Origin: Sphaerisporangium sp040683095
GTDB taxonomy: Bacteria; Actinomycetota; Actinomycetes; Streptosporangiales; Streptosporangiaceae
Length of the DNA: 64,000 nucleotides
Direction of reading: 5' to 3'
Assembly: GCF_040683095.1 (NCBI RefSeq)
Contig: NZ_JBFBCI010000005.1
Location: 124,001 to 188,000, forward strand
Shown here: one piece after another, positions 27,895 through 36,652 of the stretch
Layout of the letters: each line of letters starts with the position of its first letter
Numbering within the stretch: position 1 is the first letter of the stretch
Translations under genes and position numbers: made by a program
Notes under the pieces: generated by a model
Databases searched by the model: none
Told to the model about the DNA's origin: nothing
The model's input: the letters and a program-made list of their open reading frames with translations, nothing else

Positions 27895-30800
27895 TCAGGC
27901 GGTTTCCCGCTCGCGAAGCCGCTGGCTGATCACCTGCGTGACCCCGTCCCCGCGCATGCTCACCCCGTACAGCGCGTCCGCGATCTCCATCGTCCGCTTC
28001 TGGTGCGTGATCACGATGAGCTGCGAGCTCTGCCGGAGCTCCTCGAACAGCGTGAGCAGCCGCTGGGTGTTGGTGTCGTCCAGCGCCGCCTCGACCTCGT
28101 CCATGACGTAGAACGGCGACGGGCGGGCCTTGAAGATGGAGATCAGGAACGCCACGGCCGTCAGCGACCGCTCCCCGCCCGACAGCAGGGACAGGCGCTT
28201 GACCTTCTTGCCCGGCGGCCGGGCCTCGACCTCGACCCCCGTGGTCAGCATGTCGGACGGATCGGTCAGCAGCAGGCGTCCCTCACCGCCGGGGAACACG
28301 CGCGTGAAGATCGTCTCGAACTCGCGGGCGACGTCCTCGTACGCGGCCGTGAAGACCTGCTCGACCCGCTCGTCGACCTCCTTGACGACGAGCATCAGGT
28401 CGCGCCGGGTCTTGCGCAGGTCCTCGAGCTGGGAGTTCAGGAAGGTGTGCCGCTCCTCCAGCGCCGCGAACTCCTCCAGCGCCAGCGGGTTGACCTTGCC
28501 GAGCTGCGTCATCTGCCTCTCGGCCGTCCGCGCCCGCTTCTCCTGCTCCTCGCGGACGTACGGCACCGGCTCGCCGTCGCCCACCGGCACCGGCTGCTCG
28601 GGACCGTACTCGGCGGTCAGGGCGTCGACCTCGACGCCGTACTCCTCCATCGCCCGGGTCTCCATCTGCTCCAGGCGCAGCCGCTGCTCGGTGCGGGCGA
28701 CCTCGGTGCCGTGCACGCGGTTCACCAGCTTGTCCAGCTCGCCGGACAGCTCCCGCACCCGGACCCGGACGGCCTTCAACTCGGCGTCGATCTCGCCCCG
28801 GGCCCGCTCGGCGTCGTCGCGCTCGTCGGCGGCGGCCGCCAGGGACGCCTCCAGCACCCCGAGCGCACGCCCGGCGCCGTGGACCACCGCCTCGGCGACC
28901 TGCGCCTGCGCGCGGCGGCGCTCGCGCAGCGCGGCGGCCCCGGCGCGCTCCTCGCGCTCGCGCCTGGCCGCCCGCATGAGCTGGTCGGCCCGGCCCGCGA
29001 TGCCCTTGACGCGCTCCTCGGCCGTACGGACGGACAGGCGGGCCTCCATCTCGGCCTGCCGGGCGACCGAACAGGCCGAGGCCAGCTCGTCGCGCGTCTC
29101 GGTGGTCGGCTCGGCCGCCAGCTCGTCGGCGTACTCGGCCTCGGCGAGGCGCTCCTCCAGCTCGGCCACGCCCGCGAGATGGCGGTCGCGGGCCTCCTCG
29201 GCGGCGGTGACGTTCGTGGCCAGCCGCTCGCACTCCTGGCTCGCGGCGTTCGCGGCTGCGTCGAGCTGGGCCAGCCTGCGGGCCACGGCGGCCTGCCGCT
29301 GGTCGGCCTCGCGCTGCCTGCCGCGCAGGCCGTCCAGCACGCCCTGCGCGGCCTTCACCCCCGCCTGGGCGGCGTCCACGCCGGTCTGGGCCTGCGCCGC
29401 GCGTGCCTGGGCGGCCTCGACGGCCTGCTGGGCGGCGCGCTCGTCCTCGGCGGCCTCCTCCAGCGCCTCGCCCGTCCGCTCGGCGGTGGCGGCGGCCTCG
29501 GCCAGGGCGGCCACGGCCTCATCCAGCGCGGTGCGCATCTGCAGGACGGACGCTCCGCCGCCGGATCCGCCGTAGGCGTAGTGGGCGCCCACCAGGTCGC
29601 CCGCCCAGGTGACCGCCCGAAGATCCGGGCGTTCCTGGACGAGCCGGGTGGCGGCCGGCAGATCGTCCACCACCACGACCCCCGCCAGCAGGCCCTCGGC
29701 GGCCGGGCGCAACTCGCCCGGGACGGTGACCAGGTCGGCCGCCCACTGGGCCCCGCCGGCCGGGGCGGGCCGCGTGACGGGAGCGGCGGAGGCGACGACC
29801 AGGCCCGCCCGGCCCGCGCCCTTGGCCCGCAGCAGCTCCAGCGCCTCCACGACGGTGGCCTGCGACTCGACGGCCACCGCCTCCGCCGCCGCGCCGAGCA
29901 CGGCGGCCACGGCGACCTCGGCCCCGGACCGCACGGCCATCACGGCGGCGAGCGGCCCGAGCACGCCGGGCAGATCGGCCGCCAGCAGCGCCGCGCCGCC
30001 GTCCGCGCCCTGTGAGAGGCCCATCTCCAGGGCGTCCCGCCGGGCCTCCAGGGCGGCGAGGCCGCGCTGCGCCTCCTGGTCGGCCGCGCGGGCCGCGGCC
30101 ACCGCCGACCTCGCCTCCGCGAGGGCCTTCCTCGGGGCCTCGACGGCCGCCCTGGCCTCCTGGACCGCGGCCCTGGCCTCCTCGACCACCACCTCGGCCT
30201 CGTCGACGCCCTCCTGCGCCAGGGCCAGCTCCTCGGCCAGGCCGGGCTCGGCGGCGGGCTCGGCGAGGCGCTCGGCCTCGTGGTCCTCGCGGGCGCGCTC
30301 GCTGCGCTGCCGCGCCTCCGCCAGGGCCTTGCCGAGACGCCCCATCTCCTCCTCGGCGGCCCGCGCGCGACCGCGCACCGCGGCGACCTCGCCCCGCAGC
30401 CGTGCCAGGCTCTCCCGCCGGTCGGCCGCAGCCCGCGCCGCGGCGGCCAGGCGGCGCTCCTCGCCCGCCAGCGCCTCCTCGGCCTCCGTACGCCGCCAGA
30501 CGGCCTGTTCGAGGACGGCCTCGGCCTCCTCCAGCTCGGCCTTGAGCGTCTCCTCGCGCTCGCGGACCTCGGCGGCCTCGCGCTCGTAGTCCTCCGGGTC
30601 GCGCCCGCGCCGCTCGATCGACGCCGCCTCGACGGCGTGCCGCTGCCGTTCGCTCGCCAGCGTCTCGACGCTGTGGAAGCGCTCCTTCAGGGCGGCCAGG
30701 CGGTAGTAGGTCTCCTGGGCGGCGGCCAGGCGGGGCTGGGCGGTGCTCTCGGCGACCTCCAGCTCGGCCTCACGCGTCTGGCCGGTCTCCAGCTCGCCCT

Positions 30801-31575
30801 CGACCTCGGCGCGCCGGACGCGCACGGCGGCCTCGTCGGCGGCCTCCTGGTCCAGGCGGGTGCGCAGCCGCACGACGTCGTCGGCGAGCAGGCGCAGCCG
30901 GGCGTCGCGCAGGTCGGCCTGGATCACCGCGGCCTTGCGCGCGATCTCGGCCTGGCGGCCCAGCGGCTTGAGCTGGCGGCGCAGTTCGTTCACCAGGTCC
31001 TGGACGCGGGTGAGGTTGGCCTGCATGGCGTCGAGCTTGCGCAGCGCCTTCTCTTTGCGCTTGCGGTGCTTCAGGACGCCCGCGGCCTCCTCGATGAAGG
31101 CCCGGCGCTCCTCGGGGCCGGCGTGCAGGACGGTGTCGAGCTGGCCCTGGCCCACGATGACGTGCATCTCACGGCCGATGCCGGAGTCCGACAGCAGCTC
31201 CTGGATGTCGAGGAGCCGGCAGGTGTCGCCGTTGATCGCGTACTCGCTCTGGCCCGACCGGAACATCAGCCGGCTGATCGTGACCTCGGTGTAGTCGATC
31301 GGGAGCGCGCCGTCGGTGTTGTCGATCGTCAGCGTGACCTCGGCGCGGCCGAGCGGCGGCCGGGAGGACGTGCCGGCGAAGATGACGTCCTCCATCTTGC
31401 CGCCGCGCAGCGACTTGGCGCTGTGCTCGCCCATCACCCAGGCGAGCGCGTCGACGACGTTGGACTTCCCCGACCCGTTGGGGCCGACCACGCAGGTGAT
31501 GCCGGGCTCGAACCGCAGGGCGGTCGCCGAGGCGAAGGACTTGAAGCCGCGCAGCGTCAGGTTCTTCAGATACAC
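27895..31575 (-). CDS. smc: Chromosome segregation ATPase SMC
   Basis: The 1226-residue protein is full length: N-terminal Walker A GPNGSGKSNVVDAL, a coiled-coil arm with many Ala/Glu/Arg heptads, a hinge around residues 500-660 (LPGVLGPLAAVMAV start), the return coil, then signature LLSGGERSLTAVAFLI and Walker B SPFYVMDEVEAALDD. SMC with ScpA and ScpB organises and separates chromosomes. Neither scpA nor scpB is in this window. The Ala-rich coil is longer than in Bacillus, as usual for actinomycetes. No ribosome binding site stronger than GGAGG-like purines was needed to place the ATG at 31575. Confidence 0.97.
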   Translation of the reverse strand: MYLKNLTLRGFKSFASATALRFEPGITCVVGPNGSGKSNVVDALAWVMGEHSAKSLRGGKMEDVIFAGTSSRPPLGRAEVTLTIDNTDGALPIDYTEVTISRLMFRSGQSEYAINGDTCRLLDIQELLSDSGIGREMHVIVGQGQLDTVLHAGPEERRAFIEEAAGVLKHRKRKEKALRKLDAMQANLTRVQDLVNELRRQLKPLGRQAEIARKAAVIQADLRDARLRLLADDVVRLRTRLDQEAADEAAVRVRRAEVEGELETGQTREAELEVAESTAQPRLAAAQETYYRLAALKERFHSVETLASERQRHAVEAASIERRGRDPEDYEREAAEVREREETLKAELEEAEAVLEQAVWRRTEAEEALAGEERRLAAAARAAADRRESLARLRGEVAAVRGRARAAEEEMGRLGKALAEARQRSERAREDHEAERLAEPAAEPGLAEELALAQEGVDEAEVVVEEARAAVQEARAAVEAPRKALAEARSAVAAARAADQEAQRGLAALEARRDALEMGLSQGADGGAALLAADLPGVLGPLAAVMAVRSGAEVAVAAVLGAAAEAVAVESQATVVEALELLRAKGAGRAGLVVASAAPVTRPAPAGGAQWAADLVTVPGELRPAAEGLLAGVVVVDDLPAATRLVQERPDLRAVTWAGDLVGAHYAYGGSGGGASVLQMRTALDEAVAALAEAAATAERTGEALEEAAEDERAAQQAVEAAQARAAQAQTGVDAAQAGVKAAQGVLDGLRGRQREADQRQAAVARRLAQLDAAANAASQECERLATNVTAAEEARDRHLAGVAELEERLAEAEYADELAAEPTTETRDELASACSVARQAEMEARLSVRTAEERVKGIAGRADQLMRAARREREERAGAAALRERRRAQAQVAEAVVHGAGRALGVLEASLAAAADERDDAERARGEIDAELKAVRVRVRELSGELDKLVNRVHGTEVARTEQRLRLEQMETRAMEEYGVEVDALTAEYGPEQPVPVGDGEPVPYVREEQEKRARTAERQMTQLGKVNPLALEEFAALEERHTFLNSQLEDLRKTRRDLMLVVKEVDERVEQVFTAAYEDVAREFETIFTRVFPGGEGRLLLTDPSDMLTTGVEVEARPPGKKVKRLSLLSGGERSLTAVAFLISIFKARPSPFYVMDEVEAALDDTNTQRLLTLFEELRQSSQLIVITHQKRTMEIADALYGVSMRGDGVTQVISQRLRERETA

Positions 31576-31670
31576 CGCGCCGCCGACCTCCCCGCCGAAT
31601 CCGATCCGCCGAGGTCACCCGTGACCTGGACGATCCATGCGGGGCACACTACTCGCTCGGGCCCACGTGT

Positions 31671-31711
31671 GTGCCTAAGGCGCCGTCTTCGTTCACGCGG
31701 TGTGCGGGCAC
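31671..31711. repeat. Dispersed intergenic repeat, single copy
   Basis: Starts GTGCCTAAGGCGCC and continues TTCGTTCACGCGGTG, matching the repeat pair at 26505-26610 over its first 40 bases. It lies upstream of smc, in the gap before the small coiled-coil gene. Confidence 0.5.
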
Positions 31712-31770
31712 GAACCGGGCCCCCGTGGGTGCGCCAGGGGTGCCGGGGAGAACTGGCTGTACAACACGAA

Positions 31771-31793
31771 GGGACGCCTTTGCGGGGCGTCCC
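31771..31793. terminator. Terminator hairpin
   Basis: GGGACGCC and GGCGTCCC pair across a short loop downstream of the 64-residue coiled-coil gene on the minus strand. Confidence 0.6.
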
Positions 31794-31818
31794 TGACGGT
31801 GTGTTGCCGTACCGATCC

Positions 31819-32013
31819 TCAGGTGAGGGCCGGCTCGCGATCCTGCAGACGGGTGAACTCCTCGTCCCGCGACTGCGCCGCGAGAGCGTCGTTCTGCGCC
31901 TGGAGCCTTGTGAGCTCAGCCTCCAGATCCCGGATCCGCTGCTGAAGACGGCGCATTTCCGAGACCATCCGAGGGTCGAGACCGCCGACGTGGCCGAGTA
32001 GAGCCTTCGCCAT
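31819..32013 (-). CDS. Small coiled-coil protein of unknown function
   Basis: A GGAGGA ribosome binding site precedes the ATG at 32013. The 64-residue protein begins AKALLGHVGGLDPRMVSEM and continues as one charged helix (LQQRIRDLEAELTRLQAQND) with heptad spacing, ending DREPALT. I recall a similar small protein at the same place near smc in Streptomyces, so it appears conserved with the locus. Its role is unknown; a short coiled coil next to smc and acyP invites a test for interaction with a larger partner. The longer frame upstream to 32103 lacks coding character. Confidence 0.75.
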   Translation of the reverse strand: MAKALLGHVGGLDPRMVSEMRRLQQRIRDLEAELTRLQAQNDALAAQSRDEEFTRLQDREPALT

Positions 32014-32202
32014 GGTTAAGGGTCCTCCACGCTGAGTGACCAAACTGGGTCGCGCACTTGTAACCGCGGGAGGGGTGCGCGTGTTTCCTCTCAAGAGTCG
32101 CACCGGCGATGGAGGCGGTCAAGTTGAACGCTCCCCATGAATGCACCAATGGGCACTCCCGACATGTAAATATACCGCATTTAGGGGGTTTAAGGGAAGC
32201 GG

Positions 32203-32493
32203 CTACCGCTCCACAAATCCACCAAAACCACCTCGAACCGGCGTCCAGCGCTCCACCACTGCATCTACCCGTCCCGGCGTCGTACCACCCCTGAGCAGGG
32301 CGAGGAGCTTCTCACACACCTCGCGAGGGCCCTCCGCGACGACCTCCACCCGGCCGTCGGCCAGGTTCGACGCCGACCCCACGAGGCCGAGCTCCAGGGC
32401 CCGCGCCCGCGTCCACCAGCGGAATCCGACCCCTTGGACGTGGCCCCGGACCCACGCATTGAGACGTACGTCACCCGAGTCCGAAATGCTCAT
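32203..32493 (-). CDS. acyP: Acylphosphatase
   Basis: The 96-residue protein has the acylphosphatase active-site signature VRGHVQGVGFRWW with its phosphate-binding Arg, and the second motif GSASNLADGRVEVVAEG with the catalytic Asn. It hydrolyses acyl phosphates. The ATG at 32493 has an AGGA ribosome binding site and overlaps the mutM stop (ATGA, 32490-32493), so it is coupled to mutM. The upstream ATG at 32514 lacks a binding site. Confidence 0.92.
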   Translation of the reverse strand: MSISDSGDVRLNAWVRGHVQGVGFRWWTRARALELGLVGSASNLADGRVEVVAEGPREVCEKLLALLRGGTTPGRVDAVVERWTPVRGGFGGFVER

Positions 32494-33365
32494 TGAAGTG
32501 TCCTGGGTTGACATCGCGGACAACTGTAGGAGGACCTGTTCATGAACGCTTCGCGCAGGACGGGCGCGCCGCAGCGTCCGCACGGCTCGCCCTCACGGCC
32601 GTAGACGTTGAGCGACCGGTCGAAGTAGCCGCTCTCGCCGTTCACGTTGACGTACAGGCTGTCGAACGACGTGCCGCCCTGGCCCAGGGCCTCCCCCATG
32701 ACCTCGCGCACCGCCGCGAGCAGCTCGGCCGCCTTGCGCGCGCCCAGCGCCCGGGTCGGCGTGCCACCGTGCAGCCGCACCCGCCACAACGCCTCGTCCG
32801 CGTAGATGTTGCCGACCCCGCTGATCAGCGACTGGTCGAGCAGCGCGCGCTTGATCTCGGTCTGCCGGACGGCCAGCTTCCGCGCGAACGCGTCGTCGTC
32901 GAAGGCGTCCTCCAGCGGATCCGCCGCGATGTGGACGATCGGCTCGGGCACCGAGCGCGCCAGAGGCACCAGCGGCGCCACCAGCAGGTGCCCGAACGTG
33001 CGCTGGTCGACGAACCGCAGCTCGGGGCCGCCGTCGTCGAAGCTCAGCCGAACCCGCAGGTGCTTCTCCACCGGAGAGCCCGGATCCACGACCAGGAGCT
33101 GGCCGCTCATGCCCAGGTGGGCGAGCAGGGAGTCGACGGCCTCGCCCGGCCGCCCCGCCTCGCCGAGGGGCATCCAGAGGTACTTGCCGCGGCGCTCGGC
33201 CGACAGCAGGGTGCGGCCCGCCAGCCTGCCGGCGAACTCGGCGGCCCCCGGCACGTGCCTGCGGATCGCGCGGGCGTGCAGGACCTCGGCCTCGACGATC
33301 GTGCGGCCCGCGACCCAGCGCGACAGGCCGCGCCGCACGACCTCGACCTCCGGCAGCTCGGGCAT
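32490..33365 (-). CDS. mutM: Formamidopyrimidine-DNA glycosylase
   Basis: The 291-residue protein starts MPELPEVEVVRRGL, with the catalytic Pro2 and Glu3 of Fpg/MutM, contains the H2TH part (QSLISGVGNIYADEALW), and ends with a zinc finger of four cysteines (CGRCGAPV...CPRCQ). It removes 8-oxoguanine and ring-opened purines from DNA and nicks the abasic site. It lies 3 bp after rnc and overlaps acyP, forming the operon order DUF177-rpmF-rnc-mutM-acyP. Confidence 0.97.
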   Translation of the reverse strand: MPELPEVEVVRRGLSRWVAGRTIVEAEVLHARAIRRHVPGAAEFAGRLAGRTLLSAERRGKYLWMPLGEAGRPGEAVDSLLAHLGMSGQLLVVDPGSPVEKHLRVRLSFDDGGPELRFVDQRTFGHLLVAPLVPLARSVPEPIVHIAADPLEDAFDDDAFARKLAVRQTEIKRALLDQSLISGVGNIYADEALWRVRLHGGTPTRALGARKAAELLAAVREVMGEALGQGGTSFDSLYVNVNGESGYFDRSLNVYGREGEPCGRCGAPVLREAFMNRSSYSCPRCQPRTLQ

Positions 33366-33368
33366 GAT

Positions 33369-34115
33369 CTAGCTAGCCGCCTTCTCCAGCTTCTCGCGGG
33401 CCTCGCTGCGCGCGCGGATCGCCGTCCACGCGGCCTCGGCGGCCTGCTGCTCGGCTTCCTTCTTGCTGCGGCCGGCGCCCGAGCCGTACTCCTGGCCGCC
33501 CACCCGGACGACCGCGGTGAACGACTTGGCGTGGTCGGGACCGCTCTCGTCCACGTGGTACTCGGGGACGCCGAGCATCTCGGAGGCCGTCAGCTCCTGC
33601 AGCGAGGTCTTCCAGTCCAGGCCCGCGCCGAGCGACGCCGAGCGGACGATCAGCGGGTCGAACAGCAGGTGGACCACGCGGAACGCCTCGTCCAGGCCCT
33701 TGTCGACGTACACGGCGCCGATCAGCGCCTCCAGGGTGTCGGCGAGGATCGAGGACTTGTCCCGGCCGCCCGTGCCCTCCTCGCCCCGGCCGAGGCGCAT
33801 GAAGCGACCGAGGTCCAGCGTGCGGGCGACGTCGGCGAGCGCGCGCATGTTGACCACCGCGGCCCGCAGCTTGGCGAGCTGCCCCTCGGGCAGGTCGGGG
33901 TGACCCCGGAACAGCGTGTCGGTGACCACCAGGCCCAGCACGGAGTCGCCCAGGAATTCCAGGCGCTCGTTGGTGGGCAGGCCACCGTTCTCGTAGGCGT
34001 ACGAGCGGTGCGTCAGCGCCCGCTCCAAAAGGGAATCATCCAGCCGGACGGCGAGGACGTTGAACAGCTCGTCCCTCGCGATCTCTACGGCGACCGGCTT
34101 ACCACCTGCGGCCAC
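33369..34115 (-). CDS. rnc: Ribonuclease III
   Basis: From a GTG at 34115 with a GAGGAG ribosome binding site the protein has 248 residues. The nuclease domain has the signature NERLEFLGDSVL with its metal-binding acidic residues and the second acidic cluster DTLEALIGAVY; the C-terminal double-stranded RNA binding domain includes SGAGRSKKEAEQQAAEAAW. It processes rRNA and regulates mRNAs; in Streptomyces its counterpart AbsB affects antibiotic production. The longer frame to 34280 is not supported. Confidence 0.96.
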   Translation of the reverse strand: MAAGGKPVAVEIARDELFNVLAVRLDDSLLERALTHRSYAYENGGLPTNERLEFLGDSVLGLVVTDTLFRGHPDLPEGQLAKLRAAVVNMRALADVARTLDLGRFMRLGRGEEGTGGRDKSSILADTLEALIGAVYVDKGLDEAFRVVHLLFDPLIVRSASLGAGLDWKTSLQELTASEMLGVPEYHVDESGPDHAKSFTAVVRVGGQEYGSGAGRSKKEAEQQAAEAAWTAIRARSEAREKLEKAAS

Positions 34116-34345
34116 GTCTCCTCCTCGGACGGTTTCTCCGGCCGTCACGCAGCACGTCACGACCTTGGTCGCGATGGCGGATAACGCGGGAAGTGCCCGA
34201 AAACGTGGTGGACGCCGGGAGATTGCGGCAACCCCGGCGCCCACCACGGCCGCGGGCGAACCGCCACCGCACGCCTTCACGGCGGACGGTCATGGGCCGG
34301 ATGACGTCGCATCCGGCCGCATCACCGGCCACCGCAGGGGCGTGA

Positions 34346-34525
34346 TCAGGCCGACGGTTCGATGACCTGACGGCGGTTGTAGGTGCCGCAGGTCGGGCAG
34401 ACGACGTGCTGCAGCTTCGGCGACCGGCACTGGTTACAGCTCACGAGCGCGGGCGCGGCGGTCTTCCACTGCGCGCGGCGGGCGCGGGTGTTGCTGCGCG
34501 ACATCTTCCGCTTGGGGACGGCCAC
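34346..34525 (-). CDS. rpmF: Large ribosomal subunit protein bL32
   Basis: The 59-residue protein begins AVPKRKMSRSNTRARRAQW and has four cysteines (CNQCRSPK...VCPTCGTYN), so it is the zinc-binding (C+) form of L32. A clear AGGAGGG ribosome binding site supports the GTG at 34525, which lies one base after the stop of the upstream DUF177 gene. The DUF177-rpmF pair is a classic bacterial arrangement. Confidence 0.97.
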   Translation of the reverse strand: MAVPKRKMSRSNTRARRAQWKTAAPALVSCNQCRSPKLQHVVCPTCGTYNRRQVIEPSA

Positions 34526-34526
34526 G

Positions 34527-35108
34527 TCAACCCTCCTGGTCTTTCTGGTCGTTTCCGTTCTGACTTTGCAAACTCCGCAGCGCCGCCCAGCGGGCGTCGA
34601 CCTTCTCATGCCCGTGGTCAAGGCCGGCCTCGGCCAGCTTGGCCCCGCACTCCACGCACAACCCGGGGCAGTCTTCACCGCACACCGGGCTCAGCGGCAG
34701 TGCGAGCACCACCGCGTCGCGGAACGTCGGTTCCAGGTCGAGAAGCTCGCCGTCGAGGAGCAGGTCGTCCTCGGCGGCGTCCTCCGCGGAGTAGAAGAAG
34801 AGCTCCTGGAACCCGACCTCGATCTCCGAGTTCAGGGGATCCAGACAGCGCGAGCATTCTCCGCTGAGCGGAGCCGTCGCCGTGCCCGTCACGAGCACGC
34901 CTTCCATCACCGCCTCGAGCCGCATGCGCAGCTCGATCTCGGCGCCCTTGAGGACGCCGATCATGCCGACGGAAAGGTTCGCCGGTGCCGGGAGCGCACG
35001 GGAGATCTCACGCATAGATCCCGGTCGTCGCCCCAGATCGTGAGTGGAAATCACCCAAGGGGCTCGGGGGTCGAGGCTATGCAGCGTCTTCCTGCTCTCT
35101 TGAGGCAT
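34527..35108 (-). CDS. DUF177 (YceD) family protein
   Basis: The 193-residue protein has the DUF177 layout: a variable N-terminus, GVLVTGTATAPLSGECSRCL with a Cys pair, an acidic stretch, and the closing CGEDCPGLCVECGAKL cysteine motif. YceD is linked to 23S rRNA maturation in E. coli and plants and is always close to rpmF. Here it is directly upstream of rpmF with one base between them. The cysteines may bind a metal. The N-terminal 30 residues vary among homologues, so the exact start is less sure. Confidence 0.9.
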   Translation of the reverse strand: MPQESRKTLHSLDPRAPWVISTHDLGRRPGSMREISRALPAPANLSVGMIGVLKGAEIELRMRLEAVMEGVLVTGTATAPLSGECSRCLDPLNSEIEVGFQELFFYSAEDAAEDDLLLDGELLDLEPTFRDAVVLALPLSPVCGEDCPGLCVECGAKLAEAGLDHGHEKVDARWAALRSLQSQNGNDQKDQEG

Positions 35109-35156
35109 GGCGAATCCCCGCCGTCGTACAAGGCCGATTAGAAAGGATACCAGGAC

Positions 35157-35633
35157 TCAGCCGCGTAGCCGCTCGACGAGCATCTTGCGAACGAGCTCGG
35201 GCACGAGCCCGGAGATGTCCCCGCCATAGCGGGCGATCTCCTTCAGCCTGCTCGACGACAGGAACGAGTATTCCGGATTGGTCGACATGAACAACGTCTC
35301 GACACCCGACATCCGGTAGTTGAGCTGGGCCATCTGCAACTCGTAGTCGAAGTCGCTGACCGCGCGCAGCCCCTTCACGATCGTCGGGATGCCCTGCTGC
35401 TTGCAGAAGTCGACCAGCAGCCCGTGGAACTTCTCCACCCGCACGTTGCCGTACTCGCGGGTGACCGCCTCCAGCGTCTGGATACGCTCGTCGACGGTGA
35501 ACAGGCTCTTCTTCTCGACGTTGATCAGCACCGCGACGACGACCTCGTCGTAGAGCCGGGACGTCCGGCCGATGATGTCGAGATGGCCGTTGGTGACGGG
35601 ATCGAAGGACCCCGGGCAGACGACACGACGCAA
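35157..35633 (-). CDS. coaD: Phosphopantetheine adenylyltransferase
   Basis: The 158-residue protein has the nucleotidyltransferase motif CPGSFDPVTNGHLDII, KGLRAVSDFDYELQMAQ and the second motif YSFLSSSRLKEIARYGG. It makes dephospho-CoA from phosphopantetheine and ATP, the fourth step of coenzyme A synthesis. The start is TTG at 35633 after a GGGGGTAAG ribosome-binding-like region. It follows rsmD by 16 bp, an order seen in most actinobacteria. Confidence 0.97.
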   Translation of the reverse strand: MRRVVCPGSFDPVTNGHLDIIGRTSRLYDEVVVAVLINVEKKSLFTVDERIQTLEAVTREYGNVRVEKFHGLLVDFCKQQGIPTIVKGLRAVSDFDYELQMAQLNYRMSGVETLFMSTNPEYSFLSSSRLKEIARYGGDISGLVPELVRKMLVERLRG

Positions 35634-35649
35634 GGCTTACCCCCCAGTT

Positions 35650-36219
35650 TCACTGGTTCCCGGCGGCGCGACCGTACCAAACGGACGCTTCACCATATCG
35701 ACGGACCCTCTCCTCTTCGAACCCCGAAGGCCAGATCAGATCCTTCCCGCGTGACTCGCGCTCCACCGCGACCAGGGCGTCCTCGGCGAGCCATCCGTTG
35801 TCGCGCAGCCGCTCGAGAACCTCCTGGACGGCCTCGTCGGTGACCGCGTACGGAGGGTCGGCGAACACGAAGTCGTACGGCTCCGGGCACGCGCCGGCCA
35901 CCACCCGCTCCACCTTGTCACCCGTCACCACGGCCCCGGCCATGCCCAGCTCCGCGATGTTCGCCCGGATCGTCCGGATCGCCTTGGTGTCGTTCTCCAC
36001 CAGCAGCGCGTGCGCCGCCCCACGCGACAGCGCCTCCAGGCCGACCGCGCCCGACCCGGCGTACAGGTCGAGCACCCGCGCGCCGTCCAGCGGGCCCAGC
36101 AGCGAGCCTACGGTCGAGAACAGGCCCTCCCGGGCGCGGTCGCTGGTCGGCCGCGTGCCACGCCCCGGCGGGACGGAGATGCGCCGCCCACCGGCGGTCC
36201 CTGCGATGACTCGGGTCAC
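35650..36219 (-). CDS. rsmD: 16S rRNA (guanine(966)-N2)-methyltransferase
   Basis: The 189-residue protein has the AdoMet-binding motif LDLYAGSGAVGLEAL and catalytic FADPPYAV, and starts RVIAGTAGGRRI, all typical of RsmD, which methylates G966 of 16S rRNA. It stands upstream of coaD in the same direction, and downstream of recG across a 433-bp gap that is larger than usual for this pair. Confidence 0.95.
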   Translation of the reverse strand: MTRVIAGTAGGRRISVPPGRGTRPTSDRAREGLFSTVGSLLGPLDGARVLDLYAGSGAVGLEALSRGAAHALLVENDTKAIRTIRANIAELGMAGAVVTGDKVERVVAGACPEPYDFVFADPPYAVTDEAVQEVLERLRDNGWLAEDALVAVERESRGKDLIWPSGFEEERVRRYGEASVWYGRAAGNQ

Positions 36220-36427
36220 CTGCCCATTCTCTCCGCCCCACGCGTGCGGCGAGTCCTCAGGTCAAGAGTGGCCAAGTGTCGGCGACGAATGCGCAAGGGT
36301 CGTTCCCCCGGGCCCCCCGAGCCCACATGATGAGTTCTGCGGCCTTCATGGTGACCCAGGGGAAGGCCGACCGGCGTGATCGTGAGCCCTTCCGCGCGCC
36401 GGTGCCCTCGGCACCTGACCCGAGGGT

Positions 36428-36490
36428 GGGCCCAGCCGGGGACGGCATTCGGGGGGAGGCCGTCCCAAGGCTGGGCCCTGGGTCATTTTT
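36428..36490 (+). terminator. Strong intrinsic terminator-like hairpin, plus orientation
   Basis: Arms GGGCCCAGCC/GGCTGGGCCC and inner GGGACGGC/GCCGTCCC (36428-36478) give an 18-bp stem followed by TGGGTCATTTTT on the plus strand. All flanking genes point the other way. Confidence 0.65.
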
Positions 36491-36491
36491 C

Positions 36492-36537
36492 GTTTCGGGG
36501 CCCCGGCCCGTCCCGTTTCGGGCCCCCGGCCCTGCCC
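36492..36537. repeat. Two-copy 23-bp tandem repeat
   Basis: Copies at 36492-36514 and 36515-36537 both begin GTTTCGGG and end in GCCC/TCCC-like bases, with few differences. They sit directly after the hairpin and T-run. Confidence 0.55.
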
Positions 36538-36652
36538 ACCAAGCCCGCGAAATCCGTCCTCGACCGCGAGGACGTGCGTATCAGCACAGGACGGCCGGCT
36601 CCGGGCCGTCCCGCGCCGATGATCACCGCGCCCTCCTCAGGCGAGGAGGGCC

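Larger units (their letters stand above)
36220..36652. other. 433-bp gap between recG and rsmD
   Basis: No minus-strand gene is convincing here. On the plus strand there is a strong hairpin followed by a T-run (36428-36490) and just after it a 23-bp tandem repeat. A plus-strand frame from 36276 has weak codon support. The layout suggests an untranslated or very small plus-strand transcript running against the operon. Confidence 0.45.
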
